Shown: piece by piece, positions 42,793 through 53,400 of the stretch
Layout: each line of letters starts with the position of its first letter
How positions within the stretch are numbered: position 1 is the stretch's first letter
NCBI RefSeq assembly: GCF_014635345.1
Contig: NZ_BMCU01000007.1
Coordinates: forward strand, 62,001-126,000
Source of the DNA: Rhodococcoides trifolii
Lineage (GTDB): Bacteria > Actinomycetota > Actinomycetes > Mycobacteriales > Mycobacteriaceae
Length of the DNA: 64,000 bases
Direction: 5' to 3'
The notes under the pieces: generated by a model
What the model was told of the DNA's origin: nothing
Seen by the model: the letters and a program-made list of their open reading frames with translations, nothing else
The model's database searches: none
Translations under genes and position numbers: made by a program

Positions 42793-43950
42793 GTGGACCC
42801 ACGAGCGATCTCCTTGGTGCGCACCTCTTTCAAAGCAGTCGCCGCGGTCGACGGCGGCCCCGATAAACTGACATCGTCGTTCTACGCATTTCTTTTCGCG
42901 CGCAATCCGGAAATCAGGGAATTGTTTACGGCCACGATGACCGGTCAGCGGGAGCGACTCGTCACGGCGATCGCCTACGTGGTGGATCACCTCGACGACC
43001 TCGAGGCGAGCTTGCCGTTCCTGGAGCAGCTCGGGCGCGATCATCGCAAGTACGGCATCGTCGACCGGCACTATGCGGCGGTCGGCGCCGCGCTGATCCT
43101 GGCGCTCGAACGGTTCGCCGGCACCGAGCTGTGGACCGACGAGGTTGCCGCAGCGTGGGACGACGCGATCGCCATCATCGCCGGGACCATGATGAACGCC
43201 GCGAACGCCGAAACGGGTCCCGCAGCCGTCGGGGCCACGGTGATCGAGCACGTCGAGGTGCTGCAGGACGTCGCGATCATCCGTCTCCAGCTCGACGAAC
43301 CGCTGAAATACGCTGCGGGACAATACATCAGCGTGCAGGTTCCCAGCCGGCCCCGCATGTGGCGGTACCTGTCGCCGGCGATCCCCGCGAACGACGCCGG
43401 GCAGATCGAGTTCCACGTCCGCCGCGTGTCCGGAGGGTGGGTCAGTCCGGCGATCGTGCAACGAACCGAGGTGGGGGAGCGCTGGGTCGTGGGATCCCCG
43501 CTGGGCTCGCTGGGAGTCGCCGGAGCCGGCGGACGGAACATGCTCATGGTCGGATCGGGAACCGGTCTGGCGCCGCTGCGCGCGCAGATCATGGAGATGT
43601 CCGCCCGGTCGCAGAACCCGAAGGTGCACCTGTTCATGGGCGGCACCTACCCGTGCGACCTGTACGACTTCGACACCATGTCGGACATCGCGCGGTCCAA
43701 TCCCTGGCTCACCGTCGTTCCGGTGTCCGAGAACGACACCGACCCCTGGTGGCACGACGGCGGCCCGGTTCCCGCGCTGTCGCGTCAGCTGATGCCGAGC
43801 CCGGTCGGTGTGCTCGCCGCGTCCTTCGGCTCGTGGGCCGAGCGTGACGTGCAGATCGCCGGCTCACCGTCGATGATCGCCGGCACGGTCGACGCGCTCG
43901 TGGCGGGCGGCACTCCGCACGAGAACATTCGTCACGACCCGCTGATCTAG
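42793..43950 (+). CDS. Flavohemoglobin (globin fused to FAD/NAD reductase)
   Basis: 385 residues. Residues 1-~140 are a globin: B10 Tyr31 in SSFYAFLF, E7 Gln52, proximal F8 His84 in GRDHRKYGI. Then a ferredoxin-reductase-like FAD domain (FAD-site motif MWRYLSPA, unlike the RQYSL form of classical Hmp) and an NAD domain (VGSGTGLAPLRAQI). The altered FAD motif suggests the type II group, like mycobacterial Rv0385, whose physiological role differs from plain NO dioxygenation. Upstream 196 bp are AT-rich for this genome but show no operator I recognise. Its stop shares CTAG with the convergent reductase gene, which is paralogous to its C-terminal half. Confidence 0.88.
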   Translation: MDPRAISLVRTSFKAVAAVDGGPDKLTSSFYAFLFARNPEIRELFTATMTGQRERLVTAIAYVVDHLDDLEASLPFLEQLGRDHRKYGIVDRHYAAVGAALILALERFAGTELWTDEVAAAWDDAIAIIAGTMMNAANAETGPAAVGATVIEHVEVLQDVAIIRLQLDEPLKYAAGQYISVQVPSRPRMWRYLSPAIPANDAGQIEFHVRRVSGGWVSPAIVQRTEVGERWVVGSPLGSLGVAGAGGRNMLMVGSGTGLAPLRAQIMEMSARSQNPKVHLFMGGTYPCDLYDFDTMSDIARSNPWLTVVPVSENDTDPWWHDGGPVPALSRQLMPSPVGVLAASFGSWAERDVQIAGSPSMIAGTVDALVAGGTPHENIRHDPLI

Positions 43951-44693
43951 GTGGCGATGGCGTCCGCCGGCGTACCCGTCGCCCGCAGGCACCGCACCGT
44001 CGCGTCGACCATCCCGGGCGAGCCGCAGACGAGGACCTGGCGGTCGAGGAACGGCCCGAACGACGCAGCGACGTCACCGACGCGCCCCACCACGAGCTGA
44101 TCCGCTCGGAAACCGGACGAGGGCGCATCCGCCTGCCTCTCCAGGTCGGCTCGGGCGAACCATTCGTCCGCGAAGGGCGGGTCCGCGATGTTGTCGACGA
44201 CCGGGATAACGGTCAACCACGGAGCGTGCGCGGCCAACAGCGACAGCATGTCGGCGGCGTAGAGATCGCGTGGTGACCGGCCGCCCACGAACAGATGCAC
44301 CGACGGTGGACGCTCCCACCGCGCAAGATCGAGGATCAACGCTCGCATCGGCGCCAGTCCCGTGCCGCCGGCGATCATCACCACGTCGCGGCCCGAATCG
44401 TCGACGAAGAGATCGCCGTCCGGGGAGTCGATCGTCCACACGTCGCCGACGCGGGTGTCCGAGACGATCGACCCGCTCACCCACCCGGCCGGAACCGCGC
44501 GGACGTGGAACTCGAACTTGCCGTCGAGCGACGGGGGAAGGGCCGGCGAATACCGACGCGGCACCCGCGGGCTCTGCGGCACGGTGACGGACACCGATTG
44601 CCCCGCGTGAAACGGCACGAAATCGCCGACGAGTCGCACGACGCCGATGTCTCGCCGCAACCGATGAACCTGAACAACCCGAGCGTCCCCCAC
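43947..44693 (-). CDS. Stand-alone FAD/NAD oxidoreductase, paralogue of flavohemoglobin reductase domain
   Basis: 248 residues, GTG start. FAD domain with RRYSPALPPS and an NAD-binding domain with IAGGTGLAPMRALILDLAR and a C-terminal VCGSPGMVD motif. It aligns along its whole length with residues ~145-385 of the convergent flavohemoglobin, so one probably arose from the other. No globin and no iron-sulfur motif, so its electron partner is unknown. It follows otsA by 5 bp on the same strand and is likely in its operon; it may have been captured there by the inverted duplication. Confidence 0.85.
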   Translation of the reverse strand: MGDARVVQVHRLRRDIGVVRLVGDFVPFHAGQSVSVTVPQSPRVPRRYSPALPPSLDGKFEFHVRAVPAGWVSGSIVSDTRVGDVWTIDSPDGDLFVDDSGRDVVMIAGGTGLAPMRALILDLARWERPPSVHLFVGGRSPRDLYAADMLSLLAAHAPWLTVIPVVDNIADPPFADEWFARADLERQADAPSSGFRADQLVVGRVGDVAASFGPFLDRQVLVCGSPGMVDATVRCLRATGTPADAIAT

Positions 44694-44698
44694 GGCGC

Positions 44699-46177
44699 CT
44701 ATTCTTCCTCGGCGTCACCGATCTCGCGATTGGACACGAGATGGCTGGGCACGTCGTCTCCGGTTCGGTTGAGCGCGGACAGGAACGACCGCGCCCACCG
44801 GTCCACGTCGTGAGCCAGGACCTGCCTGCGCATGGCCCGCATGTAGCGTCGGCCGGTCTCACGGTCCTGTTCGATCGCAGACACCATCGCGTCCTTGACC
44901 GAGTTCAGATCGTGCGGGTTGCACTGGTACGCCTGCCGCAATTCGGCTGCGGCGCCGGTGAATTCGCTGAGCACCAGCGACCCACCCAGATCGCTGCGGG
45001 ACGCCACGTACTCCTTGGCGACCAGGTTCATACCGTCGCGCAGCGGGGTGACGAGCATGACGTCGGCGGCCAGGTAGTAGGCGGTGAGCTCGTCGCGGGG
45101 AACGCCCCGGTGCATGTAGTGGACCACCGAGTGGCCGACGCGACTGAACTCGCCGTTGATGCGCCCGACCATGCTTTCGATCTCGCCGCGCATGTGCTTG
45201 TAGCTCTCGACGCGTTCGCGGCTCGGGGTGGCGATCTGGATCATCACCACGTCCTCGGGGTCGACGCGCCCCTCGGTCAGCAACTCCAGGAACGCGTTCA
45301 GCCGGACGTCGATGCCTTTGGTGTAGTCGAGGCGGTCGACGCCGAGCATGATCGTCTTCGGGTTGCCCAGCTCGCCGCGCATCTGCTGCGCGCGGTCTCG
45401 CACGTTCTTGCGGCGCGACTTCTCGTCGAGGTCGCCGGAATCGATGGAGATGGGGAACGCGCCGACGCGGACGTCGCGGAATCCGACCTGCACCACACCG
45501 AGTTTGGTGCGGACACCGACGCTTCCGCGCGAGGTGGGTTGGCCGGCGAGCCGCCGCGCGAGGTAGAGGAAGTTCTGGGCGCCGCCGGGGAGGTGGAAGC
45601 CGATGAGATCGGCGCCCAGCAGGCCTTCGACGATCTCCGTGCGCCATGGCATCTGCATGAACAGCTCGACCGGCGGAAACGGAATGTGCAGGAAGAACCC
45701 GATCGTGAGGTCAGGCCGCAGCATTCGCAGCATCTTCGGGACGAGTTGCAGTTGGTAGTCCTGCACCCAGACCGTGGCGTTCTGCGCGGCGGTCTTGGAC
45801 GTCGCCTCGGCGAAGCGGCGGTTGACCTCGACGTACGCCTCCCACCACGTTCGGTCGTAGACGGGCCGGACGATGACGTCGTGGTAGAGCGGCCACAGCG
45901 TCGCGTTCGAGAATCCCTCGTAGTAGTCGGCGACTTCGCGCGCCGACAACCCGACCGGAACGAGCTCGAGTCCGTCTTCGTCGAACGGGTCGACGTCGAC
46001 GTCCGGAATTCCCGGCCACCCGACCCACGCGCCGTGATTGCTGCGCAGGATCGGCTCGAGAGCGGTGACAAGCCCACCGGGGCTCTTCTTCCAGCGTTGC
46101 GTTCCGTCCGGAGCGGTGTCGAGGTCTACGGGCAACCTGTTGGCGACAACGACGAAGTCGGAACCTGCTGCAGCCAC
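44699..46177 (-). CDS. otsA: Trehalose-6-phosphate synthase OtsA
   Basis: 492 residues, GT20 family. Start [31 protein letters not shown] follows, then [23 protein letters not shown] and, in the C-terminal half, [15 protein letters not shown] and [12 protein letters not shown], all standard OtsA blocks. It joins a nucleotide-glucose to glucose-6-phosphate; trehalose is a stress protectant and, in mycolata, the carrier of mycolic acids. No phosphatase domain is fused and no otsB is in the window. Preceded 31 bp upstream by a small-protein gene and followed closely by the FAD oxidoreductase. Confidence 0.96.
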   Translation of the reverse strand: MAAAGSDFVVVANRLPVDLDTAPDGTQRWKKSPGGLVTALEPILRSNHGAWVGWPGIPDVDVDPFDEDGLELVPVGLSAREVADYYEGFSNATLWPLYHDVIVRPVYDRTWWEAYVEVNRRFAEATSKTAAQNATVWVQDYQLQLVPKMLRMLRPDLTIGFFLHIPFPPVELFMQMPWRTEIVEGLLGADLIGFHLPGGAQNFLYLARRLAGQPTSRGSVGVRTKLGVVQVGFRDVRVGAFPISIDSGDLDEKSRRKNVRDRAQQMRGELGNPKTIMLGVDRLDYTKGIDVRLNAFLELLTEGRVDPEDVVMIQIATPSRERVESYKHMRGEIESMVGRINGEFSRVGHSVVHYMHRGVPRDELTAYYLAADVMLVTPLRDGMNLVAKEYVASRSDLGGSLVLSEFTGAAAELRQAYQCNPHDLNSVKDAMVSAIEQDRETGRRYMRAMRRQVLAHDVDRWARSFLSALNRTGDDVPSHLVSNREIGDAEEE

Positions 46178-46208
46178 ACTGAATTCCTTAGTTATGGGTT
46201 CTCGAAAC

Positions 46209-46382
46209 CTAGTCGGTCTTGAGGGCGGGACCGATTCCGAGCATCGCGAGCAGCATGCGGCACTCGTCGGCGTCGGTGGCGTACGCGGCGACGACGCGCT
46301 GTGCGTCGCGCGCGGTCTCGTCGGCCAACGGTTCGATGTCGTCTTCGGCGATGTCTGTGGTGTCGGACGTCTTGGCGACCAT
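46209..46382 (-). CDS. Small acidic protein upstream of otsA
   Basis: 57 residues, ATG at 46382-46380, stop TAG at 46211-46209. Starts [20 protein letters not shown], ends with a helical stretch ([18 protein letters not shown]). Acidic, soluble, no signal or membrane segment. It runs in the same direction as otsA, 31 bp before it, suggesting one operon. Third positions are mostly G/C, as in real genes here. No family recognised; it may bind or regulate OtsA or simply be a neighbour. Confidence 0.7.
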   Translation of the reverse strand: MVAKTSDTTDIAEDDIEPLADETARDAQRVVAAYATDADECRMLLAMLGIGPALKTD

Positions 46383-46512
46383 GGGGTACTCCGTACGGTT
46401 AGCGATGTGCTGGTGGTTACCTAGTACCCAAACTCTATGTAAATCCTCGCCCGTCCTGCAAAGTCACGTCGGGATCTGTCAGCACAGCCCCGAAGAAGGA
46501 GAGCCCAGCGCG

Positions 46513-47355
46513 ATGCCGATCGGCACCATCAACGGAATTCGGTTGAACTACTCGATCACCGGCGCCGGCCCGCTCGTGGTCATGATCATGGGCACGGGCA
46601 GTCCCGGCCGCGTCTGGCAGCTCCATCAGGTCCCCGCGCTGACCGCTGCCGGGTACCGCGTGTGCACTTTCGACAACCGCGGAATCCCGCCGACGGACGA
46701 GTGCGCGAGCGGCTTCACGATGGCCGACCTGGTTGCCGATACCGCCGCGTTGATCGAGCGCGTACGCGACGGCGACGAACCGGCGATCGTCGTCGGCACC
46801 TCCATGGGAGCTCGGGTCGCTCAGGAGCTGGCGTTGAGCCGTCCCGAGCTGGTCGCCAAGGCCGTGTTCCTCGCCGGCCACGGCCGTCTCGACGAATTCC
46901 AGAAGGTACTCGGGCAGGGCGAGAAGGATCTGGCCGACGCCAAGACCGCCGTCCCCCCGAAGTACGCGGCAGCCGTCACCGCTGCGCTGAACCTCTCGCC
47001 TGCGTCGCTGAAGGATCCCGTCAAAGGCCGAGACTGGCTCGACCTGTTCGAGTTCTCCGCTCAGCCCACCACGCCCGGTCTGCGTGCGCAGCTGAACCTG
47101 GACGACGACTTCGACCGCGTCGAGGCGTATCGGGGCATCACCCGTCCGTGCCTGTCCATCGGGTTCGCCGACGACCGCATGATTCCGGCGTACCTGTCCC
47201 GTGAGATTGCCGACGTGATCCCCGGCGGGCTGTATCTGGAGATCGCCGACGCGGGGCACTACGGATACCTGGAGAAGCCGGATGTGGTCAATGCGGCGAT
47301 CGTGGAGTTTCTGCGGGCGCCCGTTTCGGACTCAGGGGCACCCTCACACCGATAG
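46513..47355 (+). CDS. Alpha/beta-hydrolase next to siderophore NRPS
   Basis: 280 residues; ATG chosen for the AAGGAG site upstream. Alpha/beta-hydrolase: oxyanion region VVMIMGTGSPGRVWQ, nucleophile Ser in VGTSMGARVA near residue 98, C-terminal His in DAGHYGYLEKP. Acid residue likely Asp in GFADDRMIP. It resembles hydrolases that accompany siderophore clusters, where they edit stalled NRPS intermediates or hydrolyse the ferric siderophore. The NRPS starts 101 bp downstream behind its own iron box. Substrate not known. Confidence 0.8.
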   Translation: MPIGTINGIRLNYSITGAGPLVVMIMGTGSPGRVWQLHQVPALTAAGYRVCTFDNRGIPPTDECASGFTMADLVADTAALIERVRDGDEPAIVVGTSMGARVAQELALSRPELVAKAVFLAGHGRLDEFQKVLGQGEKDLADAKTAVPPKYAAAVTAALNLSPASLKDPVKGRDWLDLFEFSAQPTTPGLRAQLNLDDDFDRVEAYRGITRPCLSIGFADDRMIPAYLSREIADVIPGGLYLEIADAGHYGYLEKPDVVNAAIVEFLRAPVSDSGAPSHR

Positions 47356-47357
47356 AT

Positions 47358-47380
47358 CGACTGAATGTGCCCCTCAGTCG
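47358..47380 (+). terminator. Weak hairpin after the alpha/beta-hydrolase
   Basis: CGACTGA/TCAGTCG stem, 9-base loop, starting 2 bases after the hydrolase stop, with no T-tract. It may act as a weak or partial terminator before the iron-regulated NRPS promoter. Confidence 0.3.
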
Positions 47381-47406
47381 GAACGCAGGCCGATCAGCGT
47401 CCCTAG

Positions 47407-47425
47407 TTTGGGTAGCCTATCGTTA
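47407..47425. promoter_or_regulatory. Iron box (IdeR/DmdR site) upstream of the NRPS gene
   Basis: TTTGGGTAGCCTATCGTTA matches 14 of 19 positions of the actinobacterial iron-box consensus TTAGGTTAGGCTAACCTAA when the usual C/G alternative at the centre is allowed. It lies 31 bp before the NRPS start. Ferrous IdeR bound here would repress siderophore synthesis when iron is plentiful. Confidence 0.75.
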
Positions 47426-47456
47426 GTCGGGTTCAGGCCCCGACGAACGGATCTCG

Positions 47457-50400
47457 ATGCCGACTCGCACCACGCTCGCGCTGACCGCTGCTCAGACCGA
47501 GGTCTGGGTTGCCCACGCGCTGTCGCCGTCTGCGTCGCTCTACAATATCACCCTCATCATCGAGGTGACGGGACCGCTGGACATCGACCGCGTGCGACGC
47601 GTCGTGCACTCCACCGTCGAGGACGCCGAGACGGTCCACATGCGTTTCGACCTCGATGCCGAGGTGCAGTACCTCCAGCGTGAGGACTGGGAAGTCGAAC
47701 TGGTCGACCTGCGCGGCGAGGCCGACCCCACGGCAGCGGCCCACGCGTGGATGGAAGCCGACCGGCAGAGCGTGCCCGACCCGGCTGCCCGACTGTTCGC
47801 CCAGGCAGTGCTGCGGCTCGCCGACGACACCACCTACTGGTACCAGCGCTACCACCACAGTGTGATCGATGGGTACGGCGTCTCGCTCATCTTCGAGGAG
47901 GTGCGGCACCGGTACGACAACGACATCGAATCGCGACCTCTCTCATGGTCTTTGGCCCCGATGATCGACGCCGATCGCGCGTACCGCGAGTCACCGTCCT
48001 TCGCCAAGGACCAGGCGTACTGGCTCGGCCGCGTCCTGGACCAACCCGAGCCGGCCATGCTGGTGCCTGACGTCCCCGTCACCGGAGTGTCGATCCTCGA
48101 ACGATACGAACTCGGCTTCGACAGTGCGAACCGGCTGTACGAGTACGGTTCTCGTGAAAATCTGCGCCGTACGCGCATCGCTTGCGCCGCGCTGGTCGCC
48201 TACATCTCCGCCGCCACCGGACGCTACGACGTGGTTCTGTCGTTCCCCACCACCGCGCGGGTCGGACGCCTCGCCCGCTCGACCCCGTCCATGGCGTCGA
48301 CCATTCTTCCTGTGCGCGTGCCGTTGTCGCCGTCGATGACCCTCGGCGACATCGGGCGCGCCGTCGAAGCCGCGCTGGTCGGTCTCGTCCGGCACGGCCG
48401 CTACCGCGGCGAGGATCTTGCCCGCGCGGTGTCCGAAGCCGACCCCGAGCGTCGACTCTTCGGACCGGGCATCAACATCTTGATGTTGGCCACTGCCAAC
48501 ACGTTCGGCGGCAGCCCCGCGAAGATGCTGACCCTGCACACCGGCCCGGTGCACGACATCGACTTCACCCTCACCGGCGGCCACGACGGCGAACCGCTCG
48601 TCTTCGACCTTCGCGCCAACGCCGGTGTCGAGACGGAACTGGCCGATCATCGACGTCGGCTCGCATTCGTTCTCGACCAGATCGTCGCGCAACCGGACCG
48701 CCCGCTGTCCTCGCTGACGACGATGCCCGACGACGAACGCCGCCTGATTCTCGAGACCTGGAACGACACCGCCGCCCCCACCCGCTCCGAGTCCGTCCCG
48801 GATCTGTTCGCTCGGGCCCTCCCCCTGACCCCCGACGCTATTGCTGTCAGGGCTTCCGGCCGGACACTCACCTACCGACAACTGGGTTCTCACGTCGCCC
48901 AGTTGGCGCACGCTCTGCTTGGGGCGGGCTTGACACCCGAAGGCGTGGTGGCTATTTCAGTCCCGCGCTCGCCCGAGATGGTGGTCGGCGTCCTCGCCGC
49001 CATGGTGGCCGGCGGCGCGTTCGTTCCGCTGGACCCGTCGTGGCCGCAGGAGCGGCGTCGGCGGGTGTTGGAGGAGTCGCGCGCGCTGTTCGTGCTGGGC
49101 GGGGAGGGCATGCCGCTCGACCTGACCTCGTGGGCGTACTCGGATCTGCCGGACACGTTGCCCTCCTTGGCCATCGAGGGTTCGCGCCTCGCCTACGTCA
49201 TCTTCACTTCCGGCTCCACCGGGACGCCCAAGGGTGCCATGATCCGCCACGAGGCCATCTGCGCCCGCCTGCGGTGGCAGGCGGAGGAGATCCTCGGTTT
49301 CGGGCCGGGCGACGCGACTTTGTTCAAAGCGCCGCTGTCCTTCGACATCTCGGTCAACGAGATCCTGCTGCCGCTCGTCACGGGCGGCACCGTGGTGATC
49401 GCCGACGACGGCGGTGAGAGGGATCCGCAGTACTTGTTGGACACCATCGCCGAGCACGGCGTCACCTTCGTGTACTTGGTGTCGTCGATGCTGGACGTGC
49501 TGCTCGACCTTGCGCGGGGCACGGACAAGCTGGACGGCCTCAGCCATGTCTGGTGCGGCGGTGAGGTTCTCACGCCGGCACTGTTCCGTCGCTTCCGGTC
49601 TCAGGTGGACGCCACGCTCTACCACGGGTACGGCCCCGCCGAAGCCACCATCGGCGTCTCGCACGTGATCTACCGTGACGACGCCGACCGAATCGCGACC
49701 TCGATCGGCCGCCCCAACCCCAACACTGCGCTGTACGTGCTGGATTCGCGCCTGCGGCCGGTGCCGGCGGGTGTGGGCGGCGAGTTGTACGCGGGTGGGT
49801 TCCTGCTCGGCCGCGGGTACGTGAGCGCACCGGCTCTGACCTCGAACCGGTTCGTCGCCAACCCGTTCGGGCCGGGCCGCCTCTACCGCACCGGCGACCT
49901 CGCCCGGTGGGCACCCGACGGGACATTGGACTTTCTCGGGCGCGCGGACAATCAGATCAAGATCCGCGGCATGCGCCTCGAGCTCGAGGACGTCGAGGCG
50001 GGGGTGTCGTCGCATCCGCAGGTTCGCCACGCCGCTGTCGACCTTCGGGTGACCGACGCCGGAGTGAAGTATCTGGCGGCATACGTGATTCCGGAAGGCC
50101 ACCTCGACGTGTCCACCGTGAAAGTTCACGCTGCCTCCGTGCTTCCCGAGTACATGGTCCCCACCGCGTACGTCGTGCTGGAGAAGTTCCCGGTGACCGC
50201 CAACGGAAAACTCGACCGAAAGGCGTTGCCGGAACCACTGTTCGGCGGTGAGGGCGTTGCCGCGCGCACCGACCTCGAACGCACCGTCTGCGACATGATG
50301 GCCACGGTCCTCGGTGTCGACAGCGTCGGTGTCACCGACGACTTCTTCTCCCTCGGCGGCGACAGCATCGTTGCGATCGCCCTGGTCGGCGCCGCCCGAA

Positions 50401-53400
50401 GGCAGGGGTTCGACCTCGGAGCGCGGGACGTCTTCACCCTCCGCAGCGCCGAAGCGATCGCCGCGGCGCTCGAAACCCGCAGCGGCTCCGTCGACGATAC
50501 GGAGGACAACCCCTACGGCGAGGTGCCCCACACGCCGATCATGGCCCGCACCCACGATCGCGGTGGACACGTCACGGGCTTCCACCAGTCGGTGACGATC
50601 CCGACGACGGACGACCTCGACACCCTCAATCACGCACTGAACGCGGTGATCGACCGGCACGACGCCCTGCGCGCACGGCTCACCGGCGACTGGTACCTCG
50701 AGACCGTTCCCGAAAAGCGTGACAACGTCATCGATTCGAGCGCAACCGATCCCGTCACCCGTCTCGACCCCGCGGCGGGACACATGATCGCCGGATCGCT
50801 CCACGACGGCAGACTCACCCTTGCCGTGCACCACCTCGTCGTCGACGGCGTGTCCTGGCGCATCCTTCTGGGGGACCTCGCAACCGCGTTGTCCGGTGCC
50901 GAACTGCCTCCGGTCGGTACCTCGGTGCGCCGGTGGGCAGAACTGGTCTCCGCGGTCGACGTCGACTCCCAACTCGACTACTGGAGCGAGATCGCCGCGC
51001 ACACCGACGACCCCATCGGGTCCGGCGTTCTCGACGCTGTCGACGGCGACTTCGACTCTCTCACAGTGATATCGGCCGACACCCTGACCGCGACGGCCGA
51101 CGCCTTCCGCACCGGCCCCGACACAGTCCTGCTGGCCGCGCTGGAAGCGGCCCTCGGTGCGTGGCTCGGCCGCGACCGGATCACCGTCGACGTCGAAGGC
51201 CACGGGCGCGACGAAGATATCGTGGACGCACGCGTCGACCTCACCCGCACAGTCGGATGGTTCACCACCATCTTCCCGTTCGTCCTGCAGCCCGGCGACC
51301 CCCGCGGTCTCGCCGCGCTGAAGGACCGCAGGCGGGCCGTGCCGTCCGACGGATTCGGCTACGGAATCCTGCGCCACCTCCGACGCGATCAGGTCCTGCT
51401 GGACTGGGTCGGCCCGCAGATCCTCTTCAACTACCTCGGCCGCATGGACGGCGGAGGTGCCGAGTTCACCGGCGGCAACGATCCGTCGATGCCCGCCGAT
51501 CATGCACTCACCATCGACGTCATCGCCACCGACGAGGGTCTGCGCAGCACCATCCGTTGGGCGCGCACCGTACTGAGTCGCGCCGACGTCGACCGGTTCG
51601 CCGAACACTGGACCACCGCCCTCGCCACACCGCCGACCGGACCGACGTTGTCGCCCAGCGATTTTCCGCTGGTGACACTGACCGCGGTCGATGTCGACCG
51701 GTTCGACGCCGAGGACGTACTCCCGACGACCGCCCTGCAGGAGGGCATTCACTTTCACAGCACGATGGCCGACGGCGACGACCCCTACATCGTGCAGCAG
51801 GCGATCGAGCTGACCGGTCCCGTCGAGACCGACCTGCTGCGCGCCGCGGTACAGCGACTGGTCGATCGACATCCCGCGCTGCGCACCGGGTTCCGTGCGC
51901 TCGCCGACGGCCGTGTCGTGCAGGTCGTCGCAAAGCGGGCGACCGTGCCGTTCACCGTCATGGTCACCGGAGATCCGAACGCGGTGATGCGCGCCGACCG
52001 GCACACGGCGTTCGACCTCGAATCGTCGCCACTCGTCCGCTACACGTACCTGGAAGACAGTCGGACGCTGCTGCAGTCGATCCACCATCTCGTCGCGGAC
52101 GGCTGGTCGGTCCCGATCATGTTGCGCGACTTGCTCTCCCTCTACGGCAACGTGACCCTGCCTGCGGCGCCGTCACCGGCTCGCTACGCGGAGTGGGCGG
52201 TCAGGCAGGACGACTCCGCCTCGCTGGACAAGTGGCAATCCGCGCTCACGGGCATCGAAGAAACCCCATTGCCCGGGCGGCCGTCCCGCCCCGGCGTGCA
52301 CAAGACCACGGTGTCACTGTCCGACACCGATACGGCGACCCTCGTCGCCCGCGCCCGCGCCGACGGTCTCACCATCAGCACGCTCGTGCACGGAGCGTGG
52401 GGAATCGTGTTGGGCCGCTTCGTCGGGCGCGGTGACGTCACCTTCGGATCGACCGTCTCCGGCCGCGGTGTCGATGTGCCCGGCATCGAGTCCATCGTCG
52501 GCCTCTTCATCAATACCCTCCCCGCGCGTCTGCGCTACCGCCCGGACGAGACCGTCACCGCCGCGCTCACGCGCTGGCAGGACGAGCAGGGTCGCTTGCT
52601 CGACCATCATCACGTCGGCCTGCCGGACTTGGCCCGAACCACCGGTGTCCGAACGATGTTCGAGACGGCAGTGGTCTTCGAGAACTATCCCCTCGGCGAC
52701 GGCGCGATCAGCGACCCGTCCGGCACCGTGTCGATCACGGGAATTCGCTTCGACGAGAACCCGGCGTACCCCATCACGCTCATCGTGGTGCCCGGTGACC
52801 GATTGACCATCGACATCACCGTCGACACCGCGCGCGTCGATGCGTACACCGCCGACGCGCTCGCCGCCGGCATGCACGCGGTCCTCACCGCACCCGCCGA
52901 TGCGGTGATCGGCCGCATCGGACTCAGCAGTGCGGATCTCGCCCACACCGGTGAAGTAGTGCACCGGCCCGGGCACACCCTGGTCGACCTGCTCGACCGG
53001 CATCGGACCAGTGAATCCCCGGCGGTGCAGTTCCAGGACACCGTGCTCACCTACGCCCAACTGCACGCCCGCGCAGACGAACTGGCCGAGGACCTGCGCT
53101 CGCGTGGTGTCGGACCCGAAGCGATCGTTGCGGTCACGCTCGCGCGATCGACCGACCTGGTCGTCGCCCTGCTGGCGGTCGTCAAAGCAGGCGGGGCGTA
53201 CCTGCCCATCGACCCGGGGTACCCCGCCGAGCGCATCGACTTCATGCTCGCCGATGCCGACCCGGTCTGCGTGATGGGCGACGGGCTGTCGATCACCGGA
53301 GCCGCGACACCTACCGACTCAACCCCGCTGCACCCCGACAACCCCGCCTACGTCATCTACACCTCCGGCTCCACCGGCCGCCCGAAAGGTGTTGTCGCCA

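Noticed and set aside
46383..46512. Iron box upstream of the alpha/beta-hydrolase
   Set aside because: A TTTGGGTA half-site like that of the NRPS box is present on the minus strand, but the second half does not match, so I did not call it.
48957..52088. A 1043-codon minus-strand frame inside the NRPS gene
   Set aside because: Composition is that of a shadow of GC-rich coding DNA; the sense frame has uninterrupted NRPS motifs throughout.
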